Assembly (NCBI GenBank): GCA_963377175.1
Contig: CAUJNA010000496.1
Span: 17,501 to 81,500 of the forward strand
From: Effrenium voratum
Taxonomy: Eukaryota; Sar; Dinophyceae; Suessiales; Symbiodiniaceae
Length of the DNA stretch: 64,000 nucleotides
Direction of reading: 5' to 3'
In this document: positions 33,480-44,879 of the stretch, piece by piece
How positions within the stretch are numbered: the stretch's first letter is position 1
How the letters are laid out: each line of letters begins with the position of its first letter
The notes under the pieces: model-generated
The model's input: only the letters and a program-made list of their open reading frames with translations
What the model was told of the DNA's origin: nothing
The model's database searches: none
Position numbers and translations under genes: made by a program

Positions 33480-33883
33480 CTTTGGGAGAGGTGAAGGTTC
33501 CCGCAGTTCCCGTGTCCAAGGCTCAGGCTCGGATTCCTGGCACGTGCCAAGCAGAATGCTCTGACGGAGCGCAGCCTGCCGACGCACGATCCTGCTCCCA
33601 GACGCGGGCGAACATGCATCCTGCCAAACAAGATAAGCTGGATGTCAGTGGCACCTCATTCGCTTGCATGTCTTACGGCCAACCCGCCCCCTCCCAACAA
33701 CTGGCACCTTGGCAAAACACCTGTGGTTCCGCTTGTTTTTCCCGCGTTGCTTCGGGTCGCCGTCGCAGTCGTCCCGCTTGCGCTTCAGCCAGGCATCGCG
33801 GTCCCGGAGCCAAGCCCGCCCTTCTGGGGAGGCATCCCACCAGGCCATGCAGCGCACCTCCACGTCCGTCAACCTAACCAAAC
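33480..33883 (-). CDS. Exon(s) downstream of the RluA gene, unknown
   Basis: After acceptor TTTGGTTAG the block 33883-33705 reads LTDVEVRCMAWWDASPEGRA and WLRDRDAWLKRKRDD, ending before a GTGTTT donor. A second block (about 33590-33440) reads SEPEPWTRELREPSPLPKAR. They follow the RluA reading frame on the same strand with introner-like copy F between, so they may be a C-terminal extension of that gene. An in-frame TAG at 33997 argues against this unless the RluA exon is spliced earlier. Confidence 0.45.
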
Positions 33884-33893
33884 GACACCAAAC

Positions 33894-33987
33894 AAATTGG
33901 TGGCTCGTCCTTTTTCAGGTTGGACCCCCAAAACGGCGTCAGTTCTCCTTTTGGTTTCCCTAAACCAGAAAGGGGGTTACCACAAAA
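33894..33987 (-). repeat. Introner-like dispersed element, copy F
   Basis: On the minus strand it begins GTGTGTCTTTTTTGTGGTAA, and has CCAAAAGGAGAACTGACGCC and TTTTGGGGGTCC. It ends at the TTTGGTTAG acceptor of the exon at 33883. It is colinear with copy B in the GH17 gene. Confidence 0.6.
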
Positions 33988-33996
33988 AAGACACAC

Positions 33997-34932
33997 CTAA
34001 ATGGCTTCCAGGCATTTGTTGGAAATTCCAAAGGCAAAGTCCAACCGAAGACAAAGGCAGTCAGCGCCAAGCCTCTGAACGCTCTGCTGGCTCTGGAACC
34101 TGGCGAGCATCCCAGGCCACGCTGCTGGATCCAGCGACAGCTCCGGCCACACTCTCTGGACTACACCGGCCATGTCCGGTGGCAGGGCAGCCCGCAGCAG
34201 GATGCGCCTTTGAGTGTCCGGGTGCTCCAAATCGAGCAGCCAGGCATGTAGCAGCTGCCGGCGCTCCGGCAGCCGCCCAAGCGACGGAAGTTCGAATCGT
34301 TTCTGGGTGTAGAGATGGTCGTTGGCAACTGGGGACCCCAAGTGAGCAGCATGCACCCGAATCTGATGCGTGCGCCCTGTAAAGATTTCTGCCGTGACCA
34401 GTGACAGCCCATGCTTCTTGCTGAAGGCATGGACCCGAAAGACCGTCTTCGCGGGCTTGCCATCCGCTGTGACAGCCCAGACCTTTGGATTTTGAGGGTT
34501 TCGGCCAATCTTGCCGAGAGCCGTGATGCAGGACTGTGAACCTCCAGGGTGCCCCAACAGCACTGCAACATACACCTTCTTGCCGGAGCTATGGCCCCAC
34601 AGCATGTCGGCGGCTCGCAGCTGGGCTGTCAACCCCTTCTCTGCCAAAGGGCTCTTGGCAATTACCATGACGCCTGTGGTTCCAGCATCCAACCGGTGCA
34701 CAATGCAACGCGGAATGAAGCTGTCCCACTCGTTGTGATTTCCTCTTTCCTGTAGCATCTCCTCAGGCACTCTCTCAACCAACGCGTGCGCCATGGTGCC
34801 CTTGTGCCAAAATCCTGGGGAAGGGTGAGCCAGAACACCGAATGGCTTTGAGATGGCCAGCACATGGTCGTCTTCGTGAAGCGTCTCTAATGTAATGCCA
34901 GGGTCTCGTTTCAACACCAGCTTTGGCGGCAT
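33997..34932 (-). CDS. RluA-family RNA pseudouridine synthase
   Basis: Converts uridine to pseudouridine in RNA (rRNA, tRNA or mRNA; target not predictable here). 311 codons from ATG 34932 to TAG 33997. ISKPFGVLAHPSPG (residues 27-40) matches the family's KPxGxxxHP. IVHRLDAGTTGVMV (77-90) is the catalytic HRLDxxTSG, with Asp82 the nucleophile. EIFTGRTHQIRVHAAHLGSP (182-201) is the family's GRxHQIRxHxxxxGxP. No S4 dom­ain is present upstream, so it is the short form. The last 40 residues lack family similarity and may be intronic read-through. The N-terminus is uncertain, since the frame is open upstream of this ATG (GFRNIDIAARQR). It has no detectable intron, unlike its neighbours. Confidence 0.85.
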   Translation of the reverse strand: MPPKLVLKRDPGITLETLHEDDHVLAISKPFGVLAHPSPGFWHKGTMAHALVERVPEEMLQERGNHNEWDSFIPRCIVHRLDAGTTGVMVIAKSPLAEKGLTAQLRAADMLWGHSSGKKVYVAVLLGHPGGSQSCITALGKIGRNPQNPKVWAVTADGKPAKTVFRVHAFSKKHGLSLVTAEIFTGRTHQIRVHAAHLGSPVANDHLYTQKRFELPSLGRLPERRQLLHAWLLDLEHPDTQRRILLRAALPPDMAGVVQRVWPELSLDPAAWPGMLARFQSQQSVQRLGADCLCLRLDFAFGISNKCLEAI

Positions 34933-35108
34933 GCGGCATCCGCTGGCGAGCCGCTATGTCAATATTGCGGAAGCCGTTGGTACACTTATGGGAACCTTCG
35001 TTTGTCACCTGAAGAGAACGAAGAGAACGGCTTTCAGGTTTACATGTGCTCGCCTCTTGTCCACCCTGTGAGCCACACATGATCTTTCATGGGCAGCTGC
35101 AGCTGTGC

Positions 35109-36153
35109 TCATGAAGAGCTGACGTCCTGCACCAAATGAATCGCAGCCTGGGATACCTTGGGCACATGAGACGCCCAGTGAAACACGTGGCGCCGACTGA
35201 GTTCACTGCCAATGCTCCGCCCAAGGACTGCCGGGCGAGCCTCCGTGCCCAATGAGCTGCGAGATATCGCGCGGGCCAGTTTCTGGGGCTCTCGCCGCGA
35301 CAGCTCCACCATGGTCGACGTCTGCTCCTGTGCGATCAGCTTCAAGGCCCTGTTTTTCAAACGGCCCAGGAGTGCAACCAAGGATTGATTTGAAGATCCG
35401 GAAGGCTTACACCCACAACTCAAGCATCTCAGGATCGCATCCACTCTTTCCCATGCGACGCTGCGGCGCAGCTTGAGGCCAGCGCGTTGTTCCACTGGGG
35501 GGCACTGTAGAAGAGGCCAAGCTTGGGATTTGGCTCGAGAAGATGCTCCTGAGAGCACAGCGCAATTTCCTCTCGCTGGTGCCTTTGCGGATCCCAAACG
35601 GCGATCAGGTCCAAAGCCGCGTTTGAGACAAACAAGCCCAGGTAATACGGTAAGTGTGCGGGCAGCAAGTTCGCAAAGAGTTGGAGTCCTTGCCAATCTG
35701 GTAAAAGATGCAGGGGGGCTTGTGCTGATGCACGTACCTAGCATTCGGCGTGTTCGTGCATTTCTCAGTGAGAGCACCTGCCTGGACCGCAGGCAGTGCA
35801 TGGGGTTCGTGTTGAACCAATTTCCGGGAAAGACCTTTGCCACCTGCGCGGCGACAAGGAAGGCGTGAGCTGCCCAAGGCATTCATCAGATTCAAGGAGT
35901 CCACATGTTGAGTCAGTTCTCAGCCACTGGTGGCTTGGGGGGCCCCTTCACCTTGGGGAACACCATATTGATCCATCAGGTGGATGAATCCGGGGTCAAA
36001 ACACATTTTTAAAAAAATGCCTAAGAGTGAAGCGCGCCTGTTCGTAACGTTGCGCAGCAGGCTCGTGATGAGCCCGGCCAAGCCAGGGCACAACGAACTC
36101 AAGCACCAGCCTTAGAGCTGGCTCCCCCCTGGCCCGCATCCCAAGCGCTGTGA
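35109..36153 (-). CDS. Unknown protein, three or more exons
   Basis: An exon at 36153-36027, after acceptor GCTGAAG, reads RGEPALRLVLEFVVPWLGRA and then EPAAQRYEQARFTLR. An exon at about 35704-35440 reads FANLLPAHLPYYLGLFVSNA, LDLIAVWDPQRHQREEIALC and KLGLFYSAPQWNNALASS. The last exon (about 35350-35109) reads LIAQEQTSTMVELSRREPQK and ends VQDVSSS with a stop at 35109. Its composition is of good protein quality with a hydrophobic stretch in the middle exon. No family was recognised. Introner-like copy G lies directly upstream of the first block. Confidence 0.5.
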
Positions 36154-36167
36154 AAGCTTCAGCAGAT

Positions 36168-36222
36168 GGGGGTCTCAAAATGAAGGAACCTCCAAAACGT
36201 GTTCCTTTTTTCCCCCTCAACA
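36168..36222 (-). repeat. Introner-like dispersed element, copy G
   Basis: Plus strand GTCTCAAAATGAAGGAACCT then CCAAAACG, matching copy D (GTCTCAAAATAGAGGAACCC then CCAAAATG) over about 28 bases. It is followed on the minus strand, about 15 bases later, by an acceptor and an exon-like block. Confidence 0.6.
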
Positions 36223-36794
36223 TGATTACCTGCAGCTTTAAGCTTCCCGGCTCCAAATCTTGGATTCCAATAAAATTGCTGACAGGTTACAGGGCATGCA
36301 AGGTGCGTCCAGCCATCGCGACTTCTCGAGCGACTATGGAGCTTGTCGGTAGCAAACATTAGGACCTATGAAAGAAACTGTGAATTCAAATTGAAATTGG
36401 ACCCGGACATGTGCATTTGCATTTGTGGCTCGAATGGTCCACCAACCCCACTAACGCCAAGTAGGCCGCCTGTGACTATGGCACGCTATGCTCGCCCCGC
36501 GCCTGGCACCTGAGCCTGCGGCAGGTACCCGGCGGTGTGCAAGCCCGCGGCTGCCACAATTAGGCAAGCCGAGTTCTTGGTGGAAAGCGTCACCTCGGAG
36601 AAAAAAAACAAATAATTTTGAACAGCGAGTTCAGCTTCGGCAAGGAAATAAGGTATAGCCCTATTGGAAGCACAGCAATGCGCTTGGCCATGTCTGAGGC
36701 AAACGCCACTTGAGTAATAAGCACCCCCCCTTCCACCAATAAGCTCAGGTGATATCCCCAACAGCATGCGGTGCTCTTTTTTAGTGCTTGCACC

Positions 36795-36875
36795 ACCCCG
36801 CAGCCCTCGCAGAACCTCGTGGAACCCTCGTGGAACCCTGGTGGAACCCTGGTGGAACCTTGGTGGAACCTTACC
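36795..36875. repeat. 11-base minisatellite GTGGAACCCTG
   Basis: About six tandem copies with CTC/CTG/TTG variants between 36810 and 36870. Confidence 0.9.
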
Positions 36876-37460
36876 TCAGGGCCGCCCCGGACCACCCCGG
36901 AACCTTATCTGGGCTGAGACCCCGAAGCTTTCAGCTGTTGGGGAACAAACACATCTGACTGGCAGGTGGGCCCTCCAACGCAGGCAGAAGATTTGCCAGC
37001 AGTGCTGCAAAAGCTAGGCTCATGGCCAAATTGACCTGCGAGCAAGCAACTCTTTGCCGTCAGCACTGTTCTTCCGGCTGTCAACTCCAATCAAAACATG
37101 ATCAACACTACAGTCAGTGTCAGTACAGCCGTGGGTGGCACATGCACGTGCATATGCACAGATACGCACACAAACTACATACACACACACGCGTGCAGAT
37201 ATGCGCGCATACACAAACGCATGCATACATGCATTACAGTACAATCCATCACATCACGCACGTCACATGACGTCACATTGCATTGTGCGACGCTACTTTA
37301 CCAACCAGGCCTGGATAAGCTGCAGCACCAGGCACGCTGACAGGCCTCGGCCCATCCCCATGGGCACCAGGCCAACTAATGACCAGGGGATGATGAGTGT
37401 TTTTTCCCCGAATGCGTTGCAAGAGGGCTCCCGTTATATAGAAAGGACTCTAGGGGCCAG

Positions 37461-37548
37461 CATGCGTTCGCCAGATGCGTCGCTGCGTCCGCAAGCGTTC
37501 GCAAGCGTTCGCAAGCGTTCGCAAACCTCTGCAAGTGTTCGAGCAAGT
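37461..37548. repeat. 10-base minisatellite GCAAGCGTTC
   Basis: Three perfect and several diverged copies. The plus strand reads as repeated Arg-Lys-Arg-Ser-Gln in one frame. Confidence 0.85.
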
Positions 37549-38115
37549 CGTAGGATGCAAGAGCTGCCGTACTGTTGAGGAAGACTCAGAGCATGACTTG
37601 AAAAAGGTTGTTTCGTTGCGCACGTGCGTGAATCGTAGCTTGTTCGACGTCGAAGGTTGTTTAGCTGCGCGGGGGCGGTGCTCCTGTCATGCCATGGGCT
37701 GGCCCTGGCTCTGGCAAGCTGAGGTTGTCAAAATCGGTCGCAAGCATTCTGGTGCTACAGTCTTGTACTAATTTCGGACACACGCTGGATTTCGCGATGC
37801 TTTGGTTTCTTGTTGGGTTCCTGGCAAGCTCACTTTGCGCGACGGGCGCTGCACTGCAGAGCGCTTTGAGCAATTTTCGTGGCATTGCGGTGGCGCGCTC
37901 CGCGGAAGGCACAGTTCGTTGGAGGGTTCAGGCGCAGATCTCTTGGCCGGCGCAATGCTTTGCAGCATGGGGCGCCGATTCGTGGCAGGCGCAGTACCTT
38001 TTGTGGGTCACGCATTGAATCTCTTTCTAGGCGCGGCACTTGGGAGCAGAACTGTGTAGGGTCGCGCATCGAGGGTCGTGACAGGCGCAGCGCTTTGGAG
38101 CACGACTCGAGGTAA
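37549..38115. other. Unique stretch with a loose repeat of about 50 bases, no gene
   Basis: From about 37895 to 38105 the words AGGCGCAG/GGCGCGGC, TTTG and CACG-x-ATTGA recur at roughly 50-60 base spacing. No supported coding exon. Confidence 0.35.
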
Positions 38116-38226
38116 CTAGACAAATAGACAGGCAGAGAGACAGGAAAGAAAGGCTAGACAAATAGGCAGATTGACGGACAGAGAGACGAACAGACAGACA
38201 CACAGTTCAGCACATAGATAGACAGG

Positions 38227-38258
<32 letters not shown>

Positions 38259-38370
38259 CAGGTAGATAGCCAAATAGACAAATGGATAGACACATGGGTA
38301 CAAAATACATAGATAAATAGATTAGACAAGCAGAAAGATAGACGATAGACAAATAGACAGACAGATCGAT

Positions 38371-38403
<33 letters not shown>

Positions 38404-38460
38404 AACAGATCGACAGGGAGAGAGACAGGGAGAGAGACAGAGGCCATGGAGAGGAGAGAA
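38116..38460. repeat. (AGAC)n/(AGAT)n tetranucleotide array
   Basis: AGAC and AGAT units mixed with AAAT. All frames give Tyr-Leu-Ser-Ile or Cys-Leu-Ser runs that are period-4 artefacts. Confidence 0.95.
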
Positions 38461-38469
38461 ATAGACATA

Positions 38470-38875
38470 GACAGATTTATAGATAGATATAGATTAGACT
38501 AGATACGGCAAACCGATTAAATTAGATTAGGTTAGGTTCGGTTAGATCACATACATTGCTATAGAATTGTTGGTTCATCTATAGGATTATAGTAGACTAG
38601 ACTAGGATTAGATTAGACTAGATTAGTTGGATAGAATGTGTTAGATTCGGTTAAGTTGAGGTAGGTTAGATCAGATAGACTAGAATAAATAGATAAATAG
38701 GGAGATAGAAACTAGTTAAGATTAGACTAGAACAGATTTGATAAGTTAGGTTTGCTTAGATGAGCAAGGCTGGGATAGATAGATTAGATTAAAATGGGTT
38801 AGATACATAGTTCAGGTTGGATTAGGTTAGGTGAGGTTAGGGTAGTTTAGATTTGATTAGATTTCTTTAAACATA
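38470..38875. repeat. Degenerate TTAGATTAGGTTAG-type repeat
   Basis: About 400 bases of loosely repeated TTAGATTAG, TTAGGTTAGG, TTAGACTAG and one TTAGGGTAG. The words resemble diverged telomere-type repeats (TTTAGGG is reported in dinoflagellates), but the period is irregular and GGG is rare. Confidence 0.6.
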
Positions 38876-39089
38876 TTTTTGGATGAGGTTGGTAGAGCGA
38901 TGGATGAGAGAGATACATAACTACGTTTAGGCTGGACTAGATAGATAGCTAGATAGATGAGCTTGAAAGCTCGGTAAATGAAATAAGCAAACAAGAAAAT
39001 ATAGAGATAGACAGATAGTTGGATCGTCAAGGGGATAAACATCTCTGAACCTTTTTCTCAAACAAGTAAATAGATAGGTGATATTGGCA

Positions 39090-39101
39090 GATAGGTAGGT
39101 G

Positions 39102-39159
<58 letters not shown>

Positions 39160-39237
39160 GAAGGTAGACAGGTAGACAGGCAGACAGGCAGGTGGATTCA
39201 CAGATAAATAGATAGAGAGATAGATAGATAGATAGAG

Positions 39238-39268
<31 letters not shown>

Positions 39269-39421
39269 GCGAGAGAGAGAGAGATGGATGGATGGATGGA
39301 TGGATGGATGGATGGATGGATGGATGGATGGATGGATGGATGGATGGATGGATGGATGGATGGATGGATGGATGGATGGATGGATGGATGGATGGATGGA
39401 TGGATGGATGGACAGACAGAC

Positions 39422-39464
<43 letters not shown>

Positions 39465-39480
39465 CACACCGATAGATAGA
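39090..39480. repeat. (GATA)n and (GGAT)n arrays
   Basis: GATA at 39100-39160 and 39215-39265, then perfect GGAT from 39283 to about 39410 and GATA to 39460. Confidence 0.97.
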
Positions 39481-39676
39481 TGAATAAATCGAAAAATAGC
39501 TAGAGAGGTGGAAACAAAGGTAGGTAGGCACTCTGCGCTCCAGCACAGGAATGTTCAGGCTTGCGGTCATGCTTGTGTTTGTGATTCGGAAGTGAATGGT
39601 TCTGAAGGGTCCCGCTGGCGGTGCCGACAGGGCAGTGGAGAAGTGGGCATGCGCACAATCAGCAAAGCCAACCAAC

Positions 39677-39952
39677 CTAAAGAATCCGAAGGAAGTGGGC
39701 CGAGGCCTTGTGAGTCAAAACCTGTGCCTCACCGCATCTCCAAAATGGCGCCAACAGCTGAAGCCGTGGGGCTTCTGCCCAATGCACCGGAGCGGGGCTA
39801 GGTTCCAGAAGGGTCCGGAGTTGCTGTTGGGAATGCCTGGGTTTTTCCTGGAGATATGCAGCGGCAACTTCTGCAAGCTCCAGACTGGCCCCCGGAAGGG
39901 AGAGCAGGCGCTGCGCGGCCTCCAACATCTGCATACTAAACGTTGTGGACAT
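39677..39952 (-). CDS. Small ORF or first exon, unknown protein
   Basis: 91 codons from ATG 39952 to TAG 39677. It reads [20 protein letters not shown], then [20 protein letters not shown] and [12 protein letters not shown], an alanine/leucine-rich helical N-terminal half. The second half is weaker and may be intron. No family was recognised. A 234-codon frame on the opposite strand is probably a shadow. Confidence 0.4.
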   Translation of the reverse strand: MSTTFSMQMLEAAQRLLSLPGASLELAEVAAAYLQEKPRHSQQQLRTLLEPSPAPVHWAEAPRLQLLAPFWRCGEAQVLTHKASAHFLRIL

Positions 39953-40740
39953 CAGTTTTCTCGGAAAGCTAAACCTAAGCTATTGAGACAGCCCATGGTT
40001 CGGGCACACCCTTCATTCCCGCGCCTTCTCCGTGCGGAAGGACGTAAACCTGAAGTTGCGCACCTGGGCGTGCCAAGGCCTACTTGCGGCTGCTCTTCAT
40101 CGATTTCCCCGGTATCCCTGGTGCTGCGGCTATGCCCAAGCAACGTGCTGACTGCAAGACTCCCTGCGGCTGACCGGTCAAAGTCTTCCAGTTTTAAAAA
40201 GTCTGTGTGTGTGGCGTGGACATTTTCTGTGGCATCTTCTGAGTGTCAGCTAAGCACTGCGCATGTCGGAGCACCCTGTAATGATCCCACGCCTGGATGA
40301 GCATCATGCATTATGCGTCCGGTGGGGCAGAATCAGCCAGCGGGATCCCAAGACCCCGGCAAATACACAGGTATGCCCCAGCAGCATGCCAAGCAGTGTG
40401 GGTAAGACATAGCCTGCGCCAAGATAAACTCTCATGAGAAAATATGCACCTGATGAGTCCGTTTCTCACAGGGTGCGCCTGGGCTGAAAAAGAGGGAAAC
40501 TGTGGCTTGGGTCATGTTGAGGACCTTAGCTTCGTTCAAGGCAGAAGGGGTGACATTGGCTTCTCTCGGGTCCAAACTACGTCGGCATAGCGCGACATGT
40601 CAAATATCATTGGCCTTGGCAACAGGTGCTTTTGCCCAACATGCGGCATGGCACCCTCGCTTGGCTTGGTGCACACGACCCTAGCTCTCTCAAGGATCTC
40701 GCATCAGGCAGGCATCTGCCCCCTTCTGGCCTCAAACATC

Positions 40741-40884
40741 GCAGGCCGTCTGACTGAGATCTATCCGACTCGTTTCACTTCGGCCCAGGCTGATCGGCTG
40801 GGTGCCCAGGAGTTTCTTGTAAACATGGTACGGCAGGACCAGAGTGAACCTGCGGGCAGAACTGGTTTAAAGCAAAGGAGGTGA
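40741..40884 (+). CDS. Possible terminal exon, unknown protein
   Basis: After acceptor ATCGCAG the plus strand reads GRLTEIYPTRFTSAQADRLG and AQEFLVNMVRQDQSE, ending at TGA 40882-40884. Protein-like composition, unknown family. Confidence 0.35.
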   Translation, partial: AGRLTEIYPTRFTSAQADRLGAQEFLVNMVRQDQSEPAGRTGLKQRR

Positions 40885-40979
40885 CAAACACAGCGAGGCC
40901 AGTCGAGGGCCAGGCAAAGCTTCACACCTCAAGCAAGCAAGGGAAGAGGGATCAGATCCGGACACTACGCAACTTTGTT

Positions 40980-42097
40980 ACATACATACATACATACATA
41001 CATACGTACGTACGTACATACATACATACATACATACATCATATACATAACATACATACATACATACTTACATACATACATTACATACATTACATTACAT
41101 TACATTGTATGACATTACATTGCACACATACACACATTCATTACATACATACATTACATTACATTACAATTTTAATACTTACATTACATTACATTACATT
41201 ACATTACATTACATTACATTACATTACATTACATTACATTACATTACATTACATTACATACATACACACAAACATACATTACATACATTACATTACATTA
41301 CATTACATTACATTACATTACATTACATACAGTACCATACATTACATACATTACATTACATTACATTACATTACATTACATTACATACATTCCATACATT
41401 ACATTTCCTTACATTACATTACATTACGTTACATTACATTACATGCATACATATTTACATTACATACATACATACATACATTACACACATACATACACTA
41501 CAGTACATTACATAACAGTACATTGCAGCACATTACATGACATTACGTTACATGACAACAAAACACATACATACATTACACACAGCACAGACATTACATA
41601 CATTACATTACATTCCATTACATTGCGTTACAGTACCCTGCATTACAGTCCATTCACTACATTACAATACAATACATTACATTACCATACATACACACGT
41701 TCATTACATACATACATACATACATTACATTACATTACATACACACATTGCTTACGTACATACATACATACATACATACATACTTACATACATTACACTA
41801 CATTACATTACATTACATTACATCATCACATTGCATACATACATACATTACATACATTACATTACATTACATTACATTATGTGACATTACATTGCATACA
41901 TACACACATTCATTTCATACATACATTACATTACATTACAACTTTATTACTTACATTACATTGCATTACATTGCATTACATTACATTACATTTCCTTACA
42001 TTACATTACATTACACTACATACATACATACATACATACATACATTGCATACATACATACATACATACATACGTACATATTTAGATACATACATACA

Positions 42098-42128
<31 letters not shown>

Positions 42129-42255
42129 ATTGCATACATTACATACATTACATTACATTACATACATTACATACATTACATACATTACATACATTACATA
42201 CATTACATACATTACATACATTACATACATTATATACATACATACAATACATACA

Positions 42256-42286
<31 letters not shown>

Positions 42287-42670
42287 CATACGTACGTACA
42301 TACATACATACATACATTACATACATACATTACATTACATTACATTACATTACAGTACATTACAGTACATACATACATGCAATACATGCAATGCATACAT
42401 ACATTACATACGTACATACATACATACATACAAAACAAACATACATACATACATACATACGTACATACATACATACAAACAAACAAACAAACACACATAC
42501 GTACATACATACATACATACATACGTTACATTACATTACATTTCATTACATTACATACATTACATACATTACACGCATTACATACACTGCATACATTACA
42601 TACATACATACATACATACCATACATACATACATACAAACATACATACATACATACATACATACATAACT
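40980..42670. repeat. (ACAT)n / (ACATT)n array, about 1.7 kb
   Basis: Alternating tetranucleotide ACAT and pentanucleotide ACATT blocks, with sporadic TACGTACGTA. The pentamer dominates near 41170-41260 and 41280-41400, the tetramer near 42050-42320 and 42600-42670. Long Tyr-Ile-His-Thr frames are artefacts. Confidence 0.97.
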
Positions 42671-42986
42671 AGATATGCATACATATATTATATGTGTATG
42701 CAAGCTAACCAAACGGCGCCACGCAAGCAAGCGATAACTCTTTTATCCAAGCATTGTGTTGGTGCCGGGGACTCATCTTCCCCTGAAGGAGACTCCAGGC
42801 TGGGTGGGCCCAATGGCCACCCACCCGGATCCAAATCATGAAGAAAAAGGGTGTGGAGACTGATAGCGCCCGTGCCGTGGCCGGGGTCCGAGGCACCCAG
42901 GCCTCAGGGGGTCTGCCACCAAGGGGAAGAGAGTCGCCCAGGCAGAAAGACAAAGTCAGAGCAGAGTTCCTGCAGGACTCTGTTCA

Positions 42987-44806
42987 GTCGGGGTGGGTCA
43001 GATCATCAGCCCACTGGTTGAACTCGCGCCAAGGAGCAGCCATGCGTGTGGAGTAAGGCACCAACTCCATCAAGATAGCCGCGGTGCAGGGTTTCTTGGA
43101 CCCAAGGTTGAGCATTGCCATGACGTTGCCCTGATTGTCACTGCCCACCGGGAGTCTCACCCGGGACAAAGGGAACAAGGATCATGTTGCCCAGCATCCG
43201 CAATCCGTCTCTTGGGGTCCCCATAATTGAAGGCCCATGGATATTCTTCCTTGTGGATCTGCTCATGGAACCAGTACACCTCCGCCTTCACCGGTTCCAC
43301 CTTGTTGGAGCACCAGCCTCCCACAAATGCCACTCCCTCGTCCGAGGCACTCGCATCGCTACAGCCCCACCAAGAAGATTTTGGCAGGTAAGGGGAGTAC
43401 TGGACGAAAGGCGTGTTGAAGAGGAAACGCAGCATGAAGGCCAGCATCTTGGTGGCCTCCCCACTGTGGTGGTGGCCATCTTCCATGCCCATAGCGGGTG
43501 CAGCATCGACTTGGCCAATGGACAAGCTGAAGTTGCCCATTCGATTCGGCCCAACGCCTTTTCGATTTCCTTGGCGTGCATGGCCTGGCCGCCATGAGAA
43601 CCTGGGGAAGGTTGGGGTGGACCACAAAGCCCAACCACGTGTTAACCTCCGCCAGGTGCGTCTTCTTCCAGCTGAGCGGGGTGCCCAGCGCCAGAAGGGT
43701 GGCCAGCACAGCCACCGCCAGGCTGTGCATCCTTGCTCCGGAGCAGCCAAAGGAAGTCGTCGGCGAACACAAATTGCCAGCCCACCTTCAAAAAAAAGCG
43801 AGTGGAGAACCCTGAGCAGCAGCGCTGCCAGACGGCCCCAGTATGATTGGGCACTGGCCATGCCGTACGTGCCCACCTTGTTCACCCACCATTCCTCACC
43901 CAGGAGCACCCACCGGGTGCCTGGCTCTGGCCACTGGGGCCATGGCGCTTGGCTGTCCAGCTTGGGGCCGGAGGCACCCTCCTCTGCTGCAGCATGTAGC
44001 CAGTGAAGGGCCTGCACCCCATCGAACACCGTAGGAGCTGTCTGGTTTGCCCCCTTCGTCGATTCCAGCCAGGGCGCCCGGGCAAAAGGACTGCAGCCGC
44101 AGCACTCCGCTGCTGCCTCTCTTGTGAGTGGTCCTTCCACCATGGCCAGCCGATGGGTAATTACCCCGGCCTGAAGGTGGCAGGCCCTGAAACTCCGGCT
44201 CCTCACCCGTCAGCTCCAACCTTCGACTCCTGGAGCCTGTCTCCAAGGTGCCGTGAGGACGCCAATCTTGACCCCCATCAGCGCTTGTATCCAGCCTGCC
44301 CAGCATCCAGCTGGCTGGTAGCCGAAGCCTGCCTTGTTGCGCTGGTACTGGGATCGCCACACTTCCTCCTGCCGCAGCTGGACTTTCATTGGGACGTAGG
44401 CCTCCAGTATGCGCATCACGAGGTCCTCCGTTAGGTCCGCCCGGAAGAAGTGGGAAGGCGTCGGGGAGGTCCATGAACTTGTAGTAGCCCGGCTTGTCCG
44501 CCACCGGCCGCAGGGTGATGGCCTTCGTCTCGAGGGCCATGCCCTGGAAAAGCTGAAGGTGGCCTTTGATGGTGCTGACCCCGGCCTGGGCGCCTCCGGC
44601 CCCGCCGATGGAGCCCCGCCGGCGAAGAAACTCAAGGGCTTCGTGGCGGCTTCTCAGGGTTCCTCCAGCACCAGGCCCGCCGCCACGGCCGCCTCACGCG
44701 CACGTTCCTCCTGGGCCTCCTTGGATGCCATCGCCACATCCTCCTCCGTGAGCTGCTGTTCCTCCACCAGCTCGAGCGAAGAAACCGACGTGGCCGAAGA
44801 TGCCAT
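42987..44806 (-). pseudogene. Decayed retroelement: reverse transcriptase plus RNase H
   Basis: An ATG at 44806 opens a short acidic frame (MASSATSVSSLELVEEQQLT) that stops at 44654. Similarity then continues in changing frames. VNKVGTYGMASAQSYWGRLA (about 43880-43820) is followed by VGWQFVFADDFLWLL (about 43790-43745). FADD is the catalytic YxDD-type motif of the reverse transcriptase palm. Next come GTPLSWKKTHLAEVNTWLGF (43690-43630) and KSMLHPLWAWKM (thumb, about 43510). RNase H follows, with SDASASDEGVAFVGGW (43360), WFHEQIHKEEYPWAF (43265), and GSDNQGNVMAML then FNQWADDLT (43150-42995), the latter two with the conserved aspartates. At least three frame changes are needed, one at an A/T homopolymer near 43791. 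The element is dead. The domain order fits a retroelement pol; the exact class is not assigned. Confidence 0.8.
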
Positions 44807-44879
44807 GGCAAACTCGGGAGGGGAGGGTTAGAATGCTTTTTCAAGAGCAGACGGGTTCAGCGCGAACCCAAGGCAATGC

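Noticed and set aside
37461..37548. Possible CRISPR-like regular repeats
   Set aside because: Contiguous 10-base units without spacers. None of the arrays in the window has repeat-spacer structure or nearby cas genes.
39058..39675. Ser-Ile-His-Pro repeat protein resembling an antifreeze or adhesive repeat
   Set aside because: Direct translation of (GGAT)n and (GATA)n microsatellites.
39596..40300. A 234-codon plus-strand frame
   Set aside because: It overlaps the better-quality minus-strand frame 39677-39952, has no motif and has poor composition.
40881..42668. Long Tyr-Ile-His-Thr frames
   Set aside because: Artefact of ACAT/ACATT repeats, open in several frames, no unique sequence.
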